From Brachybacterium fresconis (lineage in GTDB: Bacteria > Actinomycetota > Actinomycetes > Actinomycetales > Dermabacteraceae): DNA of 64,000 nucleotides. The notes under the pieces are model-generated. The model worked only from the letters and a program-made list of their open reading frames with translations, was not told the DNA's origin and made no database searches. A program made the translations under genes and the position numbers. Positions 52,013 to 63,323 of this stretch are shown in pieces. Location of the stretch: the NCBI RefSeq assembly GCF_017876515.1, contig NZ_JAGIOC010000001.1, forward strand, positions 992,001 to 1,056,000. The letters are read 5' to 3'. Every line of letters starts with the position of its first letter. Within the stretch, counting starts at the first letter, position 1.

Positions 52013-54148
52013 TCAGTCGCTGCTGCGACCCCCCACGCTCGGAGCATTCTTCAGGACCGTCATCAGGAACTCGGAGTTCGACTGGGACTTCTTGGTGCGC
52101 TCCAGCAGGAGTTCGAGGGCCTGCTGCTGCTCGAGCGAGCCGAGCACGCGGCGGAGCTTCCACATGATCGCCAGCTCGTCCTTGCCCATGAGCTCCTCCT
52201 CGCGGCGGGTGCTCGAGGCGTTGACGTCCACGGCCGGGAAGATGCGCTTCTCGGCGAGGCTGCGTGCCAGCCGCAGCTCCATGTTGCCGGTGCCCTTGAA
52301 CTCCTCGAAGATGACCTCGTCCATCTTGGAGCCGGTCTCGACCAGGGCGGAGGCGAGGATGGTCAGCGAACCGCCGTGCTCGATGTTCCGCGCCGCGCCG
52401 AAGAACCGCTTGGGCGGGTACAGCGCGGAGGCGTCGACACCGCCGGAGAGGATGCGACCGGAGGCCGGCGCGGCGAGGTTGTAGGCGCGCGAGAGGCGGG
52501 TCAGGGAGTCCAGCAGCACGACCACGTCGCGCCCCATCTCGACCAGGCGCTTGGCGCGCTCGATCGCGAGCTCGGCGACGATCGTGTGATCGGAGGCCGG
52601 GCGGTCGAAGGTCGAGGCGATGACCTCGCCCTTGACCGTGCGCTGCATGTCGGTGACCTCTTCGGGCCGCTCATCGACCAGCACCACCATGAGGTGGACC
52701 TCGGGATTGTTCGTGGTGATCGCATTGGCGATCTGCTGCATGATGATCGTCTTGCCGGCCTTCGGGGGCGAGACGATCAGGCCGCGCTGGCCCTTGCCGA
52801 TCGGGGAGACGAGGTCGATCACCCGGGGGGCGACGGCGTTCGGAGCCGTCTCCAGGCGCAGGCGCTCATCGGGGTACAGCGGGGTGAGCTTGCCGAAGTC
52901 GACGCGCGAGCGCGAGCGATCCATGGGCAGGCCGTTGACGGAGTCGACCTGCACCAGCGCCGCGTACTTGCCCTGGTTGCCGCCGCCGCCCTTGCCGCGG
53001 CGGTTGCGGCCGCCGCCGTGGTGCTGCGGCTGCTCGACCCGGTGCTCCTCGCCCTCGCGGGGCGTCTTGACCTGGCCGGTGATGGCATCGCCCTTGCGCA
53101 GGCCGTGGCGCTTGACCTGGTTCATGGTCACGAAGACGTCGCTGGGGCCGGGCAGGTAGCCGGTGGTGCGCACATAGGCGTTGTTGTCGCGGATGTCGAG
53201 GATGCCGGCGATCGACATCAGCTCATCGCCCTCGCGCATCTCGGAATCATCCTGCTGATCGTTCCGGTTGCCCTGGTTACCACCCTGATTGCCACCCTGG
53301 TTCCCACCCTGATTGCCGCCCTGGTTCCCACCCTGGTCGTTCTGGCCGCCGCGCCCACGGCGCTTGCGGTCGCGGGACCGGTTGCGGTTCCGGTTGCGGC
53401 CCCGACGGTCGTCATCGCGGTCACCCGAGCGGTCATAGTCGTCGTCGTTCTCGCCGGAACGGTCGGGCAGCTCGATGTCCTCGAGGCGGCGGCGCTGATT
53501 GCCGCCCTGCTGGGTGCCGTCCTGCTGGTTCCCACCCTGCTGATTGCCGCGGCGGCTGCCGCGACCGTCGTCCTGGCGACCCGAGTCGCCGCGACGGGAA
53601 TCGTCCTGGCGGGAATCGTCCCGGCGCGAGTCGTCGCGACCGGAATCCTCACGGCTCGAGTCCGGTCGGGAGCCCCGTGCGGAGTTCTGGTCACCCCGAC
53701 GGTCGCCGCTGCGGTCGGGCAGCTCGAGGCCGAGCTCGGGGGCGTTGTCCCCGCTCTGATCCCGGCCGCCCTGGTCGCGGCGCGAGCGGGAGCGGCTCCG
53801 GGAGGGGCCGCCGTCGGCGTCGGCCTGCGGGGCAGCGGCCTCGACGGACGAGGTCGGCGCGGACTGTGCCGGGGCCGGATCCTGCTGCACAGCGGCGTCT
53901 GCACCCTGGGCGCTGTTCTGCTGCGGCGCGCTGGACGTGGCAGGCGCGCTGGAGGGGGCGGGGGCGCTGGAGGCGGCAGGCGCGCCGGAGGTGGCGGCGG
54001 TCGACGGCGTTCCGCCCCCGCGGATCGCCTCGATCAGCTCGCCCTTGCGCAGTCGACGGGCGCCCTTGATGCCGAGCCCGGCCGCAATGGCCTGCAGCTC
54101 GGGGAGCTTCTTGGCCGCGAGGTCCGCGCCGGAGGTGGTGTCGTTCAC
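52013..54148 (-). CDS. rho: transcription termination factor Rho with long disordered insertion
   Basis: Rho is the hexameric RNA helicase that ends untranslated transcripts. The 711-residue protein has the N-terminal SAP-like helix region (LPELQAIAAGLGIKGARRLRKGELIEAIRG), then about 255 residues (45-300) of Arg/Asp/Gly/Gln/Asn low complexity, then the RNA-binding OB fold (MREGDELMSIAGILDIRDNNAYVRTTGYLPGPSDVFVTMNQVKRHGLRKGD) and the RecA-like motor with Walker A PPKAGKT (about 461-467), DERPEEVTDM and VVVLLDSLTRL. A comparable insertion is known in Micrococcus luteus Rho, where it affects RNA site use. GTG start at 54148 has AGGAAGGAA upstream. A second RG-type patch lies near HHGGGRNRRGKGGGGNQGKY. 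Confidence 0.96.
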   Translation of the reverse strand: MNDTTSGADLAAKKLPELQAIAAGLGIKGARRLRKGELIEAIRGGGTPSTAATSGAPAASSAPAPSSAPATSSAPQQNSAQGADAAVQQDPAPAQSAPTSSVEAAAPQADADGGPSRSRSRSRRDQGGRDQSGDNAPELGLELPDRSGDRRGDQNSARGSRPDSSREDSGRDDSRRDDSRQDDSRRGDSGRQDDGRGSRRGNQQGGNQQDGTQQGGNQRRRLEDIELPDRSGENDDDYDRSGDRDDDRRGRNRNRNRSRDRKRRGRGGQNDQGGNQGGNQGGNQGGNQGGNQGNRNDQQDDSEMREGDELMSIAGILDIRDNNAYVRTTGYLPGPSDVFVTMNQVKRHGLRKGDAITGQVKTPREGEEHRVEQPQHHGGGRNRRGKGGGGNQGKYAALVQVDSVNGLPMDRSRSRVDFGKLTPLYPDERLRLETAPNAVAPRVIDLVSPIGKGQRGLIVSPPKAGKTIIMQQIANAITTNNPEVHLMVVLVDERPEEVTDMQRTVKGEVIASTFDRPASDHTIVAELAIERAKRLVEMGRDVVVLLDSLTRLSRAYNLAAPASGRILSGGVDASALYPPKRFFGAARNIEHGGSLTILASALVETGSKMDEVIFEEFKGTGNMELRLARSLAEKRIFPAVDVNASSTRREEELMGKDELAIMWKLRRVLGSLEQQQALELLLERTKKSQSNSEFLMTVLKNAPSVGGRSSD
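53271..53330. repeat. 12-bp tandem repeats encoding GGNQ in Rho
   Basis: Five units of the CCCTGGTTCCCA / CCCTGATTGCCA type run from 53271 to 53330 and encode repeated GGNQ tetrapeptides in the disordered insertion. Alternating GGTT and GATT units suggest duplication of a 24-bp pair. Confidence 0.9.
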
Positions 54149-54464
54149 CCGGGTTCCTTCCTGTCGAACCGATCGGTGCCGGTTCTGTTCTGGTCTGGGT
54201 GCCGCTGCCGGGCAAGGGGACGGGGTCCGGGTGCAGCAACGGCTCATCCGAGCAGAGGTGTCGTCACGGTGCAGGGCACCGATGGTCGACCTGCTGGTGT
54301 GCTTCGGGGTGCGTCGGCGTCGCTGCACGGGCCTGCTCGGCACGGCGTGCGCGGAGCGCAGGGTCATGCGGGACGCTGATCAGGGAGATGCATCGGGACA
54401 CGGAGCACTGCACGCACGAACTGCCACAGTGCTCGCCATCGGACGATGCCGCCTGGACGCAGGC
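54149..54464 (-). other. rho leader / thrB-rho intergenic region
   Basis: These 316 bases carry no reading frame that I believe. Near the thrB end, GAGCACTG (54403-54410) pairs with CAGTGCTC (54427-54434), an 8-bp hairpin that could end the thr transcript. A TAGGTT overlaps the thrB stop and is a possible -10. The remaining long GC-rich leader before the rho start would suit autoregulation by Rho, as in other bacteria, but no specific element is visible. Confidence 0.5.
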
Positions 54465-55379
54465 TCAACCTACCACAGGGGCGCTGCCGGTCTCCCGCAG
54501 CGGCACCTGCGCGATCCGCCACGTCCCGGGGTCGGCCACCACACGACGCACCAGCGGCGCGATCTCGGCGCGCCGACCCGCCAGCACGAGCACCGAGGGG
54601 CCGGCCCCGGAGATCACCGCAGGGTGGCCCTCCTGGCGCAGCACCCGCATCAGCTCCACGCTCTGAGGCATGCCCGGAGCGCGCTGCTCCTGGTGCAGGC
54701 GGTCCTCGGTGGCCTCCATCAGCAGCCCGGGATCCCCGGCCAGCGCATGGACCAGCAGCGCGGCGCGGGAGGCGTTGAACACGGCATCGGCATGCGGGAC
54801 CTCGCGGGGCAGCAGATCCCGGGCGCGCTCGGTGGACAGAGTGGTCGTCGGCAGCAGCACCAGCGGGTCGAGCATCGCCGGGGCATGGGCGAGCGGGACG
54901 GCATGGGCCTGCCCCGCGCTCATCCAGGACAGCGCCACGCCGCCCAGCAGCGCGGGGGCCGCATTGTCGGGATGACCCTCGAACTCGCAGGCCAGCTGGA
55001 GCACATCGGCGTCGTCCAGCGCCTCCGGCTCGGAGAGCAGTCCGCGGGCCAGCAGCAGGCCGGCCACCGTCGCGGCGGCGCTGGAGCCGAGCCCGCGCCC
55101 GTGCGGGATCCGGTTCGCCGTGCGCAGGCGCATCCCCACCTGCGGCGCCCCGGCGTGGTCGAGACCGCGGCGCAGGGCCCGCACCACCAGATGCTCCTCC
55201 CCCGTCGGGACCGATGCGGAGCCCTCCCCCTCGGCCCGCACCTCGATGCCGCCGGTGGTGGCCTCGAGCTCCAGGTCGTCGCACAGCCGAAGGGCGAGTC
55301 CGAGCGTGTCGTAGCCGGGGCCGAGGTTCGCCGAGGTCGCCGGGACGCTCACGGAGACGCGCGTGTGCTGGATCCTCAC
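54465..55379 (-). CDS. thrB: homoserine kinase
   Basis: ThrB phosphorylates homoserine for threonine synthesis. The 304-residue GHMP kinase has [21 protein letters not shown], the ATP-binding [36 protein letters not shown] and the C-terminal [12 protein letters not shown] start at 55379 overlaps the thrC stop (GTGA). Last gene of hom-thrC-thrB. Confidence 0.96.
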   Translation of the reverse strand: MRIQHTRVSVSVPATSANLGPGYDTLGLALRLCDDLELEATTGGIEVRAEGEGSASVPTGEEHLVVRALRRGLDHAGAPQVGMRLRTANRIPHGRGLGSSAAATVAGLLLARGLLSEPEALDDADVLQLACEFEGHPDNAAPALLGGVALSWMSAGQAHAVPLAHAPAMLDPLVLLPTTTLSTERARDLLPREVPHADAVFNASRAALLVHALAGDPGLLMEATEDRLHQEQRAPGMPQSVELMRVLRQEGHPAVISGAGPSVLVLAGRRAEIAPLVRRVVADPGTWRIAQVPLRETGSAPVVG

Positions 55380-56434
55380 AGTCCGATGGCCTCCGCGGCG
55401 GCGGCGATGTCGACCGGGATCACGGTGGGGGCGAGGTCGCGCTGGGACAGGGCGGTGTCGATGTCCTTGAGCCCGTTGCCGGTCACGGTGATCGCGATCG
55501 TGGCCCCGGCCGGGACCTCGCCGCGCTCGGACTGCTGGAGCAGGCCGGCCACGCCGGCGGCGGAGGCGGGCTCGACGAAGATGCCGACCTCGGCGGCCAG
55601 CAGGCGCTGCGCATCGAGGATCTGCTGGTCCGTGACCGCGTCGATGAGTCCGCCGGACCCGTCGCGGGCCTCGACGGCGAGGCTCCAGGAGGCGGGGGCG
55701 CCGATCCGGATCGCGGTCGCGACGGTCTCGGGGTCGCTGATCGGATGACCGGCCACGAAGGGGGCGGCGCCACTGGCCTGGAAGCCCCACATGGCCGGCA
55801 GGGAATCAATGATGCCGGCCTCGTGGTACTCGCGGTAGCCCATCCAGTACGCGGAGATGTTGCCGGCATTGCCGACGGGCAGGACGTGGATGTCCGGGGC
55901 TCTGCCCAGGGCGTCGCTGACCTCGAAAGCGGCGGTCTTCTGTCCCTCCAGGCGGTAGGGGTTCACCGAGTTCACCAGCTCGACGGGATGCTCCGCATCG
56001 AGCTTGCGCGCGATCTCGAGGCAGTCGTCGAAGTTTCCCTCGACCTGGATCAGCTGGGCGCCGTGGACGACGGCCTGGGCCAGCTTGCCGGCGGCGATCC
56101 TGCCCTGCGGCAGCAGCACCGCGCAGGTGATCCCGGCGGCGGTCGCGTAGGCGGCGGCCGAGGCGCTGGTGTTGCCGGTGGAGGCGCAGACCACCGCGGT
56201 GGCCCCGTCGCTGACCGCCCGGGACATCGCCGAGACCATGCCGCGGTCCTTGAACGAACCGGTCGGGTTCTGCCCCTCGACCTTGACGTGGACCTCGGCA
56301 CCGACGCGCCGGGACAGCGCCGGGGCCGGGACCAGCGGGGTCCCGCCCTCCCCCAGGCTCAGCAGGGTGTCGGTCTCGGCGAAGGGCAGGTGCTCGCGGT
56401 ACTCGGCGAGGACGCCGCGCCACTGGTGTGCCAT
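55376..56434 (-). CDS. thrC: threonine synthase
   Basis: PLP enzyme that converts O-phosphohomoserine to threonine. The 352-residue protein has [13 protein letters not shown] Lys62 in [11 protein letters not shown], the phosphate-binding [13 protein letters not shown] and [16 protein letters not shown], and TVTGNGLKD near the end. Ribosome site AAGGAGA; starts four bases after the hom stop. Standard length for the short (class I-like) form. Confidence 0.97.
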   Translation of the reverse strand: MAHQWRGVLAEYREHLPFAETDTLLSLGEGGTPLVPAPALSRRVGAEVHVKVEGQNPTGSFKDRGMVSAMSRAVSDGATAVVCASTGNTSASAAAYATAAGITCAVLLPQGRIAAGKLAQAVVHGAQLIQVEGNFDDCLEIARKLDAEHPVELVNSVNPYRLEGQKTAAFEVSDALGRAPDIHVLPVGNAGNISAYWMGYREYHEAGIIDSLPAMWGFQASGAAPFVAGHPISDPETVATAIRIGAPASWSLAVEARDGSGGLIDAVTDQQILDAQRLLAAEVGIFVEPASAAGVAGLLQQSERGEVPAGATIAITVTGNGLKDIDTALSQRDLAPTVIPVDIAAAAEAIGL

Positions 56435-56438
56435 GGGG

Positions 56439-57806
56439 TCAGTCTCCTTCGATGCGCAGGACGGAATCGATGTTCAGCACCGTGGAGTTCGCGGAGAACA
56501 CGTCCAGCGAAGCGGTCATCGCCGACTCCAGGGCGCGGTGTGTGCTGATGCCGATGTGGGCGAGGGCCTGCTGCCCTTCCCCCTCGGGCGTCTCGAGCAG
56601 CTCCTGGTGGATGGTCGAGATCGAGATCCCGTTGCCGGACAGGGTGCCGGCGATCTCGGCGAGCACGCCGGGGCGGTCCTGCACCGTCAGCGAGACGTAG
56701 AAGGCGTTGCGCAGATCCTCCAGCGGGATCTGCTCCAGCTCGGCGTAGTGCGACTCGCGGGGCCCGACCCCGCCGCGCACCCGCTGGCGAGCCGCGGAGA
56801 CCACGTCGCCGAGGATCGCCGAGGCGGTCGGGGCGCCGCCCGCACCCTGGCCGTAGAACATCAGCGAGCCGGCGGCGTCGGCCTCGATGAACACGGCGTT
56901 GTAGGCCTCGGAGACCGAGGACAGCGGATGCTCCTCGGGCAGCAGCGCCGGGTAGACGCGGGCGGAGATCCGTTCCCCCGTCTCCTCCTCGACCCGTTCG
57001 ACGATCGAGAGGAGCTTGATGGTCCGGCCCATGCGGCCGGCGGCGGCGATGTCCTGCGCCGACACCTCGGTGATGCCCTCGCAGTGCACGTCCGAGAGCC
57101 GCACCCGCGAGTGGAAGGCGAGGGAGGCCAGGATCGAGGCCTTGGCCGCGGCGTCGTGCCCCTGGATGTCGGCGGTGGGCTCGGCCTCGGCGTAGCCGAG
57201 CTCCTGCGCGTCGGCGAGCGCCTCGTCGAAGCTCACCCCGGTGCGGGTCATCGCGTCGAGGATGTAGTTGGTGGTGCCGTTGACGATCCCCAGCACGCGC
57301 TGGATGCGATCGCCCGCGAGGGATTCGCGCACGGGCCGGACCAGGGGGATGGCGCCGGCGACCGCGGCCTCGAAGTACAGGTCCACGCCGTGGATGTCGG
57401 CGGCCTCGTACAGGGAGGCGCCGTCCTGGGCGAGCAGGGCCTTGTTGGCGGTGACCACGCTCGCGCCGTGCGCCATGGCCTCCAGCAGCAGGGTGCGGGC
57501 CGGCTCGATCCCGCCCATCACCTCGATGACGAGGTCCGCCTCGCGCACCAGGACGGAGGCGTCCTCGGTGAGCAGCTCGGCGGGCACGTGCTCACCGCGG
57601 TCCCGCGTCAGGTCGCGCACGGCGATGCCGACCACTTCGAGGTGCGCACCGATGCGGTGGGCGAGGTCCTGGCGCTGCTGGGCGATCAGGCGCAGCACCT
57701 CGGTGCCGACGGTGCCGGCGCCGAGGACGGCGACGCGCAGCGCCGACGACTCCGCGGGCGCGGGGGACTCCGGCGACGAGGGGTGGCCGGGAGAGGTCTG
57801 TGACAT
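56439..57806 (-). CDS. hom: homoserine dehydrogenase with ACT domain
   Basis: Reduces aspartate semialdehyde to homoserine. The 455-residue protein has the Rossmann motif [14 protein letters not shown] (26-39), [24 protein letters not shown], the [14 protein letters not shown] block and a C-terminal ACT domain ([33 protein letters not shown]) expected to confer threonine feedback. The start is ATG 57806 with GGAAGGA about 12 bases upstream; the GTG seven codons earlier is weaker. First gene of hom-thrC-thrB, downstream of lysA on the same strand. Confidence 0.97.
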   Translation of the reverse strand: MSQTSPGHPSSPESPAPAESSALRVAVLGAGTVGTEVLRLIAQQRQDLAHRIGAHLEVVGIAVRDLTRDRGEHVPAELLTEDASVLVREADLVIEVMGGIEPARTLLLEAMAHGASVVTANKALLAQDGASLYEAADIHGVDLYFEAAVAGAIPLVRPVRESLAGDRIQRVLGIVNGTTNYILDAMTRTGVSFDEALADAQELGYAEAEPTADIQGHDAAAKASILASLAFHSRVRLSDVHCEGITEVSAQDIAAAGRMGRTIKLLSIVERVEEETGERISARVYPALLPEEHPLSSVSEAYNAVFIEADAAGSLMFYGQGAGGAPTASAILGDVVSAARQRVRGGVGPRESHYAELEQIPLEDLRNAFYVSLTVQDRPGVLAEIAGTLSGNGISISTIHQELLETPEGEGQQALAHIGISTHRALESAMTASLDVFSANSTVLNIDSVLRIEGD

Positions 57807-57859
57807 GCGGCAGTGGTCCTTCCACACGGTCCGACGGGATGGCCGGGGCGGGCCCTCGC

Positions 57860-57865
57860 ACTGTA
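57860..57865 (-). promoter_or_regulatory. possible -10 element for hom
   Basis: TACAGT on the minus strand, 53 bases before the hom start, fits TANNNT. An identical TACAGT lies upstream of lysA (59496-59501). No good -35 is present at either. Confidence 0.3.
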
Positions 57866-57973
57866 TCCGAGGGGGCCTGCGGCCCGTGACCGTCCATGAA
57901 CGATTGCGACGAGCACGAGAGTTCGCGACGACGTCGCCGGGCGGTGCGGGATCTGGGGCGACGGCGAGGGCTT

Positions 57974-57989
57974 CGGCGCCGGAGCGCCG
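57974..57989 (-). terminator. hairpin after lysA
   Basis: CGGCGC and GCGCCG form a 6-bp stem with a CGGA tetraloop, 21 bases after the lysA stop. A second small GGGCC-TGC-GGCCC hairpin lies at 57873-57885. They may separate lysA from hom; neither has a T-run. Confidence 0.4.
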
Positions 57990-58010
57990 GGGGTCCCGGC
58001 CCGGATCGCG

Positions 58011-59423
58011 TCAGCCCTGATCCAGGCCCAGCAGATCCTCCTCCGTCTCGCGACGGAGCAGGGTGCGGATCTCGCCGTCGCGCACCGCGACCACGGGCGG
58101 CCGGGGCACGTGGTTGTAGTTGGAGGCCAGCGAGTAGCAGTACGCCCCGGTGACGGGCACGGAGAGCAGATCCCCGCGGCCGACGTCGGAGGGCAGGTAC
58201 TCGTCCTTGACCACGATGTCACCGCTCTCGCAGTGCTTGCCGACCACGCGCACCACCTCGGGGGCGGCGTCGGAGACCCGGCCGGTCAGCAGGCAGGAGT
58301 AGTCCGCGTCGTACAGGGCGGTGCGCACGTTGTCGCTCATGCCGCCGTCGACGGAGACGTAGACGCGGTGGTGAGGGCCGCCCAGACGCACGTCCTTGAC
58401 GGTGCCGACGGAGTACAGGGTCTGCGTGGACGGGCCGGCGATCGCGCGGCCGGGCTCGAAGGACAGGTGCGGGACGTCCAGCTCGAGGTCGCGGCATTCC
58501 TTGGCCACGATGTCGGCGATGCCGCGGGCGAGCTCCTCGGGAGTCGACGGGGTGTGCTGGGTGTTGTACATGACGCCGAAGCCGCCGCCGAGGTCGAGCT
58601 GGTCGATGGTGTGGTCGAGCTCGGCCCTGATCTGCGCGACCAGGTCCAGCACGCGGCGGGCCGCGACCTCGAAGCCGCCGGTGTCGAAGATCTGCGAGCC
58701 GATGTGGGAGTGCAGGCCCACCAGCTCCAGCGCATCGGCCGCGAGGGTGCGGCGCACGGCCTCCAGGGCGCCGCCGCCCGTGATCGAGAGCCCGAACTTC
58801 TGGTCCTCGTGCGCGGTGGCGATGAACTCGTGGGTGTGCGCCTCGACGCCGGTGGTCACCCGGAGCATGACCGCGGCCCGCACGCCGAGCTCGGCGGCGA
58901 TGGACGCGACCTGGTCGATCTCGTCGAGGGAGTCGATCACCACTCGGCCGACGCCGGCCTCCAGGGCGCGGCGGATCTCGGCGTCGGACTTGTTGTTGCC
59001 GTGCAGGGCGATCCGCTCGGGCGGGAACCCGGCGCGCAGCGCCACCGCGAGCTCTCCCCCGGTGCACACATCCAGCCCCAGCCCGTCCTCGTCGACCCAG
59101 CGGGCGACCGCGCTGCACAGGAACGCCTTGCCAGCGTAGTAGACGTCGGCCCCGGCGTAGGGGCGCAGGGCCTCGGTGAAGGCGTCGCGGAAGGAACGGG
59201 CTCGACCGCGGAAGTCCTCCTCGTCCAGCACGAAGGCCGGGGTGCCGACCTCCTGGGCGATGCGATGGACGTCCACGCCGCCGACCGTGACCGTCCCCTC
59301 GGCGTCGCGGCGCGTGGTGGACGACCACAGTCCGGGGATCAGAGCGTTGACGTCAGCGGGATACGGGAGCCAGGTCGGGGCGGCGTCGTTGCCGTGGAGG
59401 GCTCCGGCCTCATGGGCGCGCAT
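58011..59423 (-). CDS. lysA: diaminopimelate decarboxylase
   Basis: Last step of lysine synthesis: decarboxylates meso-diaminopimelate. The 470-residue alanine-racemase-fold enzyme has PLP Lys99 in VYYAGKAFL, the GGELAVAL and HGNNKSD blocks, GLHSHIGSQIFD, DLGGGFGV, SFEPGRAIAGPS and the catalytic Cys region GKHCESGDIVVKD. ATG 59423 has AGGAGC seven bases upstream. In mycobacteria lysA also lies directly before hom (thrA), so the order is conserved. Confidence 0.96.
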   Translation of the reverse strand: MRAHEAGALHGNDAAPTWLPYPADVNALIPGLWSSTTRRDAEGTVTVGGVDVHRIAQEVGTPAFVLDEEDFRGRARSFRDAFTEALRPYAGADVYYAGKAFLCSAVARWVDEDGLGLDVCTGGELAVALRAGFPPERIALHGNNKSDAEIRRALEAGVGRVVIDSLDEIDQVASIAAELGVRAAVMLRVTTGVEAHTHEFIATAHEDQKFGLSITGGGALEAVRRTLAADALELVGLHSHIGSQIFDTGGFEVAARRVLDLVAQIRAELDHTIDQLDLGGGFGVMYNTQHTPSTPEELARGIADIVAKECRDLELDVPHLSFEPGRAIAGPSTQTLYSVGTVKDVRLGGPHHRVYVSVDGGMSDNVRTALYDADYSCLLTGRVSDAAPEVVRVVGKHCESGDIVVKDEYLPSDVGRGDLLSVPVTGAYCYSLASNYNHVPRPPVVAVRDGEIRTLLRRETEEDLLGLDQG

Positions 59424-59746
59424 GTCTTGCTCCTGGGGTGGGGTCCGGCGGGAAGGCGGTGGCGGCGGGGCCTGGGGGCTCGCCGACGACCCTTGACTGT
59501 AGACGGCACGGCGACAGGGTCGCAGCGGCGTCCGATCCGCGACCGACGGATGCGGCCCTCCCGAGCGGTCAGCTCCCGTCACCACAGGTCAGAGAGCCTG
59601 GTGAGGCGGGCCCCTGACTGCTCGCACCCAGGTCGTGATCGATCGCACTTGGTAGCCTCGCAGCAGATCGGCACGGGAGCCGCCGCGGGCCTGTCCGGCA
59701 CGGGTGCCGCTCCCGTCCGCCATCCGCCCGTCGTCAAGGAGTTCCC
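59424..59746. other. divergent lysA/otsAB intergenic region
   Basis: About 320 bases without a credible gene. Toward lysA there is a -10-like TACAGT (plus-strand ACTGTA, 59496-59501), 73 bases before its start. Toward otsAB there is AAGGAG just before the GTG and a weak TAGCCT near 59653. I see no riboswitch-like structure. Confidence 0.45.
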
Positions 59747-62035
59747 GTGCCCTCTTCCACCTCCCGTCCCGTCGACGATCCCGCCCGCCCCGGCCACGAC
59801 CTCGTGGTGGTGGCCAACCGGCTGCCGGTGGACTCCCGCACCCTTCCCGACGGCGCCACCGAGTGGGTCACCAGCCCCGGCGGACTGGTGACCGCCATGG
59901 AATCGGTGATGCGCACCGTCGACTCCGGCGCCTGGGTCGGCTGGGCCGGCTCCCCCGGGCAGGAGCCCGATCCTTTCGACGCCGACGGGATGAGCCTGTA
60001 CCCGGTCCGGCTCGACCAGGAGGACATCGAGCGCTACTACGAGGGCTTCTCCAACGCCACGCTGTGGCCGCTGTACCACGACGTCATCGTCGACCCGGAG
60101 TTCCACCGCACCTGGTGGGACTCCTACGTGGCCGCCAACCGCCGCTTCGCCCGCACCGCCGCCCCGGTCGCGAACGAGGGCGGCACCATCTGGGTCCACG
60201 ACTACCAGCTGCAGCTGGTGCCGCGGCTGATCCGCGAGGAGCGGGCCGATGTGCGCATCGGCTTCTTCAACCACATCCCCTTCCCCTCCGTGGAGCTGTT
60301 CTCCCAGCTGCCCAAGCGCAACCAGATGCTGCGCGGCCTGCTGGGCGCCGACCTGATCGGCTTCCAGCGCGAGAGCGACACCCAGAACTTCCTGGCCGCG
60401 GTGCGCAAGCTGCTCGGCTACCACGTCGACGGGCAGACCATCTCGGTGCCGGGCCTCGGCGCGGCCCCGGTGCGCGAGGTCGTCGCCCAGACCTTCCCGA
60501 TCTCCATCGACTCCAGCAAGGTCTCGGCGCTGACCGAGGACGAGGAGGTGCGCGCACGGGCCGAGCAGCTGCGGGAGGATCTCGGGCATCCTCGGACGAT
60601 CGTGCTCGGGGTGGACAGGCTCGACTACACCAAGGGGATCCGCCACCGGCTCAAGGCCTGGGGGGAGCTGCTCGGGGACGGCTCGGTCGATCCCCGCGAG
60701 ACGGTGATGGTCCAGGTCGCCACGCCCTCGCGGGAGCGGGTCGAGGCCTACCGGCAGCTGCGCGACGAGGTGGAGCTGACCGTCGGCCGCATCAACGGCG
60801 ACCACTCCTCCATCGGCCGTCCGGCGGTCTCCTATCAGCATCGCTCCTTCGACCGCCGAGACATGACCGCCCTGTTCATGGCGGCCGACGTGGTGCTGGT
60901 GACCGCGCTGCGCGACGGGATGAACCTGGTCGCCAAGGAATACGTCGCCTCCCGCCCCGATCTGCACGGCGTCCTGGTGCTCAGCGAGTTCGCCGGCGCG
61001 GCCGACGAGCTGCGGGCCGCCGTCATGGTCAACCCTCATGACATCGACGAGCTCAAGGCCGCGATCCTGCGAGCGATGGCGATGCCTGCCGAGGAGCAGG
61101 AGGAGGCGATGCGCTCCCTGCGCCACCAGGTGATGGAGAACGATGTGCAGGCCTGGGCCCACAGCTTCCTGCAGCGCCTGGAGCACTCCGGGGCCGAGGT
61201 GCGCGAGCCGAAGCCGACGGTCCGGCTGACCGGCGAGGGCGCCACGGACCCGGCGGCGCTCGATGCCGCGATGGACACCTTCGCGGCGACTCCGCGGATC
61301 CTGATCGCCTCGGACTTCGACGGGGTGCTCGCCCCGATCGTCGCCGATCGCGACGCGGTCCAGCCCGATTCCGCCGCCCTGGCCGCCCTGCGCGACCTCT
61401 CGGAGATGCCCGGGGTGGCGACCGCCCTGATCTCCGGCCGCGCCCTCGGCGACCTGGACTCCCACGCCCGCATGCCGTCCTCGGTGGTGCTGGTGGGCTC
61501 CCACGGCGCCGAGGTGGGCGCTCTGCCGCCATGGATGCAGGCCGAGGTGCTCGACTCCGCGGCGCTGACGATGACCCCGGAGAAGGACGAGCTGCTCGCC
61601 TCGATCACCGAGAACCTGCAGCAGATCGCCCGGGCCCACCCGGGCGTCGAGGTCGAGACCAAGCCCTCGGCCGCGGTGCTGCACACCTGCAATGCCCGCG
61701 GCCGCGGCGGGCACAACGCGACGGAGTCGGCCCTCGAGTATGCGGTCAACCTCCCCGACGTGACGGTGACCCCCGGCAAGGAGGTCGTGGAGTTCTCGGT
61801 GGTGCACACGTCCAAGGGCGCCGCGATCGAGACCCTCGCCCGCGCCAGCGCGGCCGACGCCTGGTTCTACCTGGGCGACGACGTCACCGATGAGTCGGTC
61901 TTCGGCCGTCTCGGCGAGAACGACGTGGGCGTGAAGGTCGGCGGCGGCGACACGGCGGCGAACCACCGCATCGCCGGGACCGAGGACGTCGCCGCGGTGC
62001 TGACGCGTCTGGCGGGTCTGCGCCGGGAGGGCTGA
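59747..62035 (+). CDS. bifunctional trehalose-6-phosphate synthase / phosphatase
   Basis: Makes trehalose from UDP-glucose and glucose-6-phosphate in one polypeptide. Residues about 15-480 are a GT20 synthase ([74 protein letters not shown]). Residues about 515-760 are a HAD-type OtsB phosphatase with nucleophile Asp523 in [25 protein letters not shown] and [12 protein letters not shown]. Both halves look intact. GTG start at 59747 with AAGGAG upstream. In many actinobacteria these are separate genes; such fusions occur elsewhere. Divergent from lysA; a strong hairpin follows. Confidence 0.94.
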   Translation: MPSSTSRPVDDPARPGHDLVVVANRLPVDSRTLPDGATEWVTSPGGLVTAMESVMRTVDSGAWVGWAGSPGQEPDPFDADGMSLYPVRLDQEDIERYYEGFSNATLWPLYHDVIVDPEFHRTWWDSYVAANRRFARTAAPVANEGGTIWVHDYQLQLVPRLIREERADVRIGFFNHIPFPSVELFSQLPKRNQMLRGLLGADLIGFQRESDTQNFLAAVRKLLGYHVDGQTISVPGLGAAPVREVVAQTFPISIDSSKVSALTEDEEVRARAEQLREDLGHPRTIVLGVDRLDYTKGIRHRLKAWGELLGDGSVDPRETVMVQVATPSRERVEAYRQLRDEVELTVGRINGDHSSIGRPAVSYQHRSFDRRDMTALFMAADVVLVTALRDGMNLVAKEYVASRPDLHGVLVLSEFAGAADELRAAVMVNPHDIDELKAAILRAMAMPAEEQEEAMRSLRHQVMENDVQAWAHSFLQRLEHSGAEVREPKPTVRLTGEGATDPAALDAAMDTFAATPRILIASDFDGVLAPIVADRDAVQPDSAALAALRDLSEMPGVATALISGRALGDLDSHARMPSSVVLVGSHGAEVGALPPWMQAEVLDSAALTMTPEKDELLASITENLQQIARAHPGVEVETKPSAAVLHTCNARGRGGHNATESALEYAVNLPDVTVTPGKEVVEFSVVHTSKGAAIETLARASAADAWFYLGDDVTDESVFGRLGENDVGVKVGGGDTAANHRIAGTEDVAAVLTRLAGLRREG

Positions 62036-62069
62036 GGCGACCGGCCCGGGAATCCCGGGAATGACGACA

Positions 62070-62104
62070 CCCCGGCCGATGGTCGCCAGGACCATCGACC
62101 GGGG
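62070..62104. terminator. bidirectional hairpin between otsAB and tRNA-Arg
   Basis: CCCCGG-cc-GATGGTC pairs with GACCATC-ga-CCGGGG around a GCCAG loop: a 13-bp stem interrupted by one internal loop. It lies 35 bases after the synthase/phosphatase stop and ten bases beyond the 3' end of the convergent tRNA, so it could serve both transcripts. Confidence 0.7.
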
Positions 62105-62113
62105 TGCTCACCG

Positions 62114-62186
62114 TGCCCGCGACAGGATTCGAACCTACGACCTTCTGCTCCGGAGGCAGACGCTCTATCCACTGAGCTACGCGGGC
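62114..62186 (-). tRNA. tRNA-Arg (anticodon CCG)
   Basis: The minus strand gives a 73-base cloverleaf: acceptor GCCCGCG/CGCGGGC with discriminator A, D arm AGCTCAGTGGATAGAGC, anticodon arm TCTGC-CTCCGGA-GCAGA with anticodon CCG (reads CGG), and T arm with GGTTCGAATCC. CCA is not encoded. It lies convergent with otsAB and 78 bases downstream of tsaD. Confidence 0.97.
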
Positions 62187-62264
62187 CGACCTCGGAAGTC
62201 TAGCAACTCGATGCGGGTGAGGTGTGCACAGGTGCCGCCGCACCGGCGTGGTGTGAGCGGGGCC

Positions 62265-63319
<1,055 letters not shown>

Positions 63320-63323
<4 letters not shown>

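Noticed and set aside
57807..58010. T-box or leader-peptide attenuator before hom
   Set aside because: No run of Thr/Met/Ile codons in a credible leader and no T-box consensus; only small hairpins and a -10-like element.
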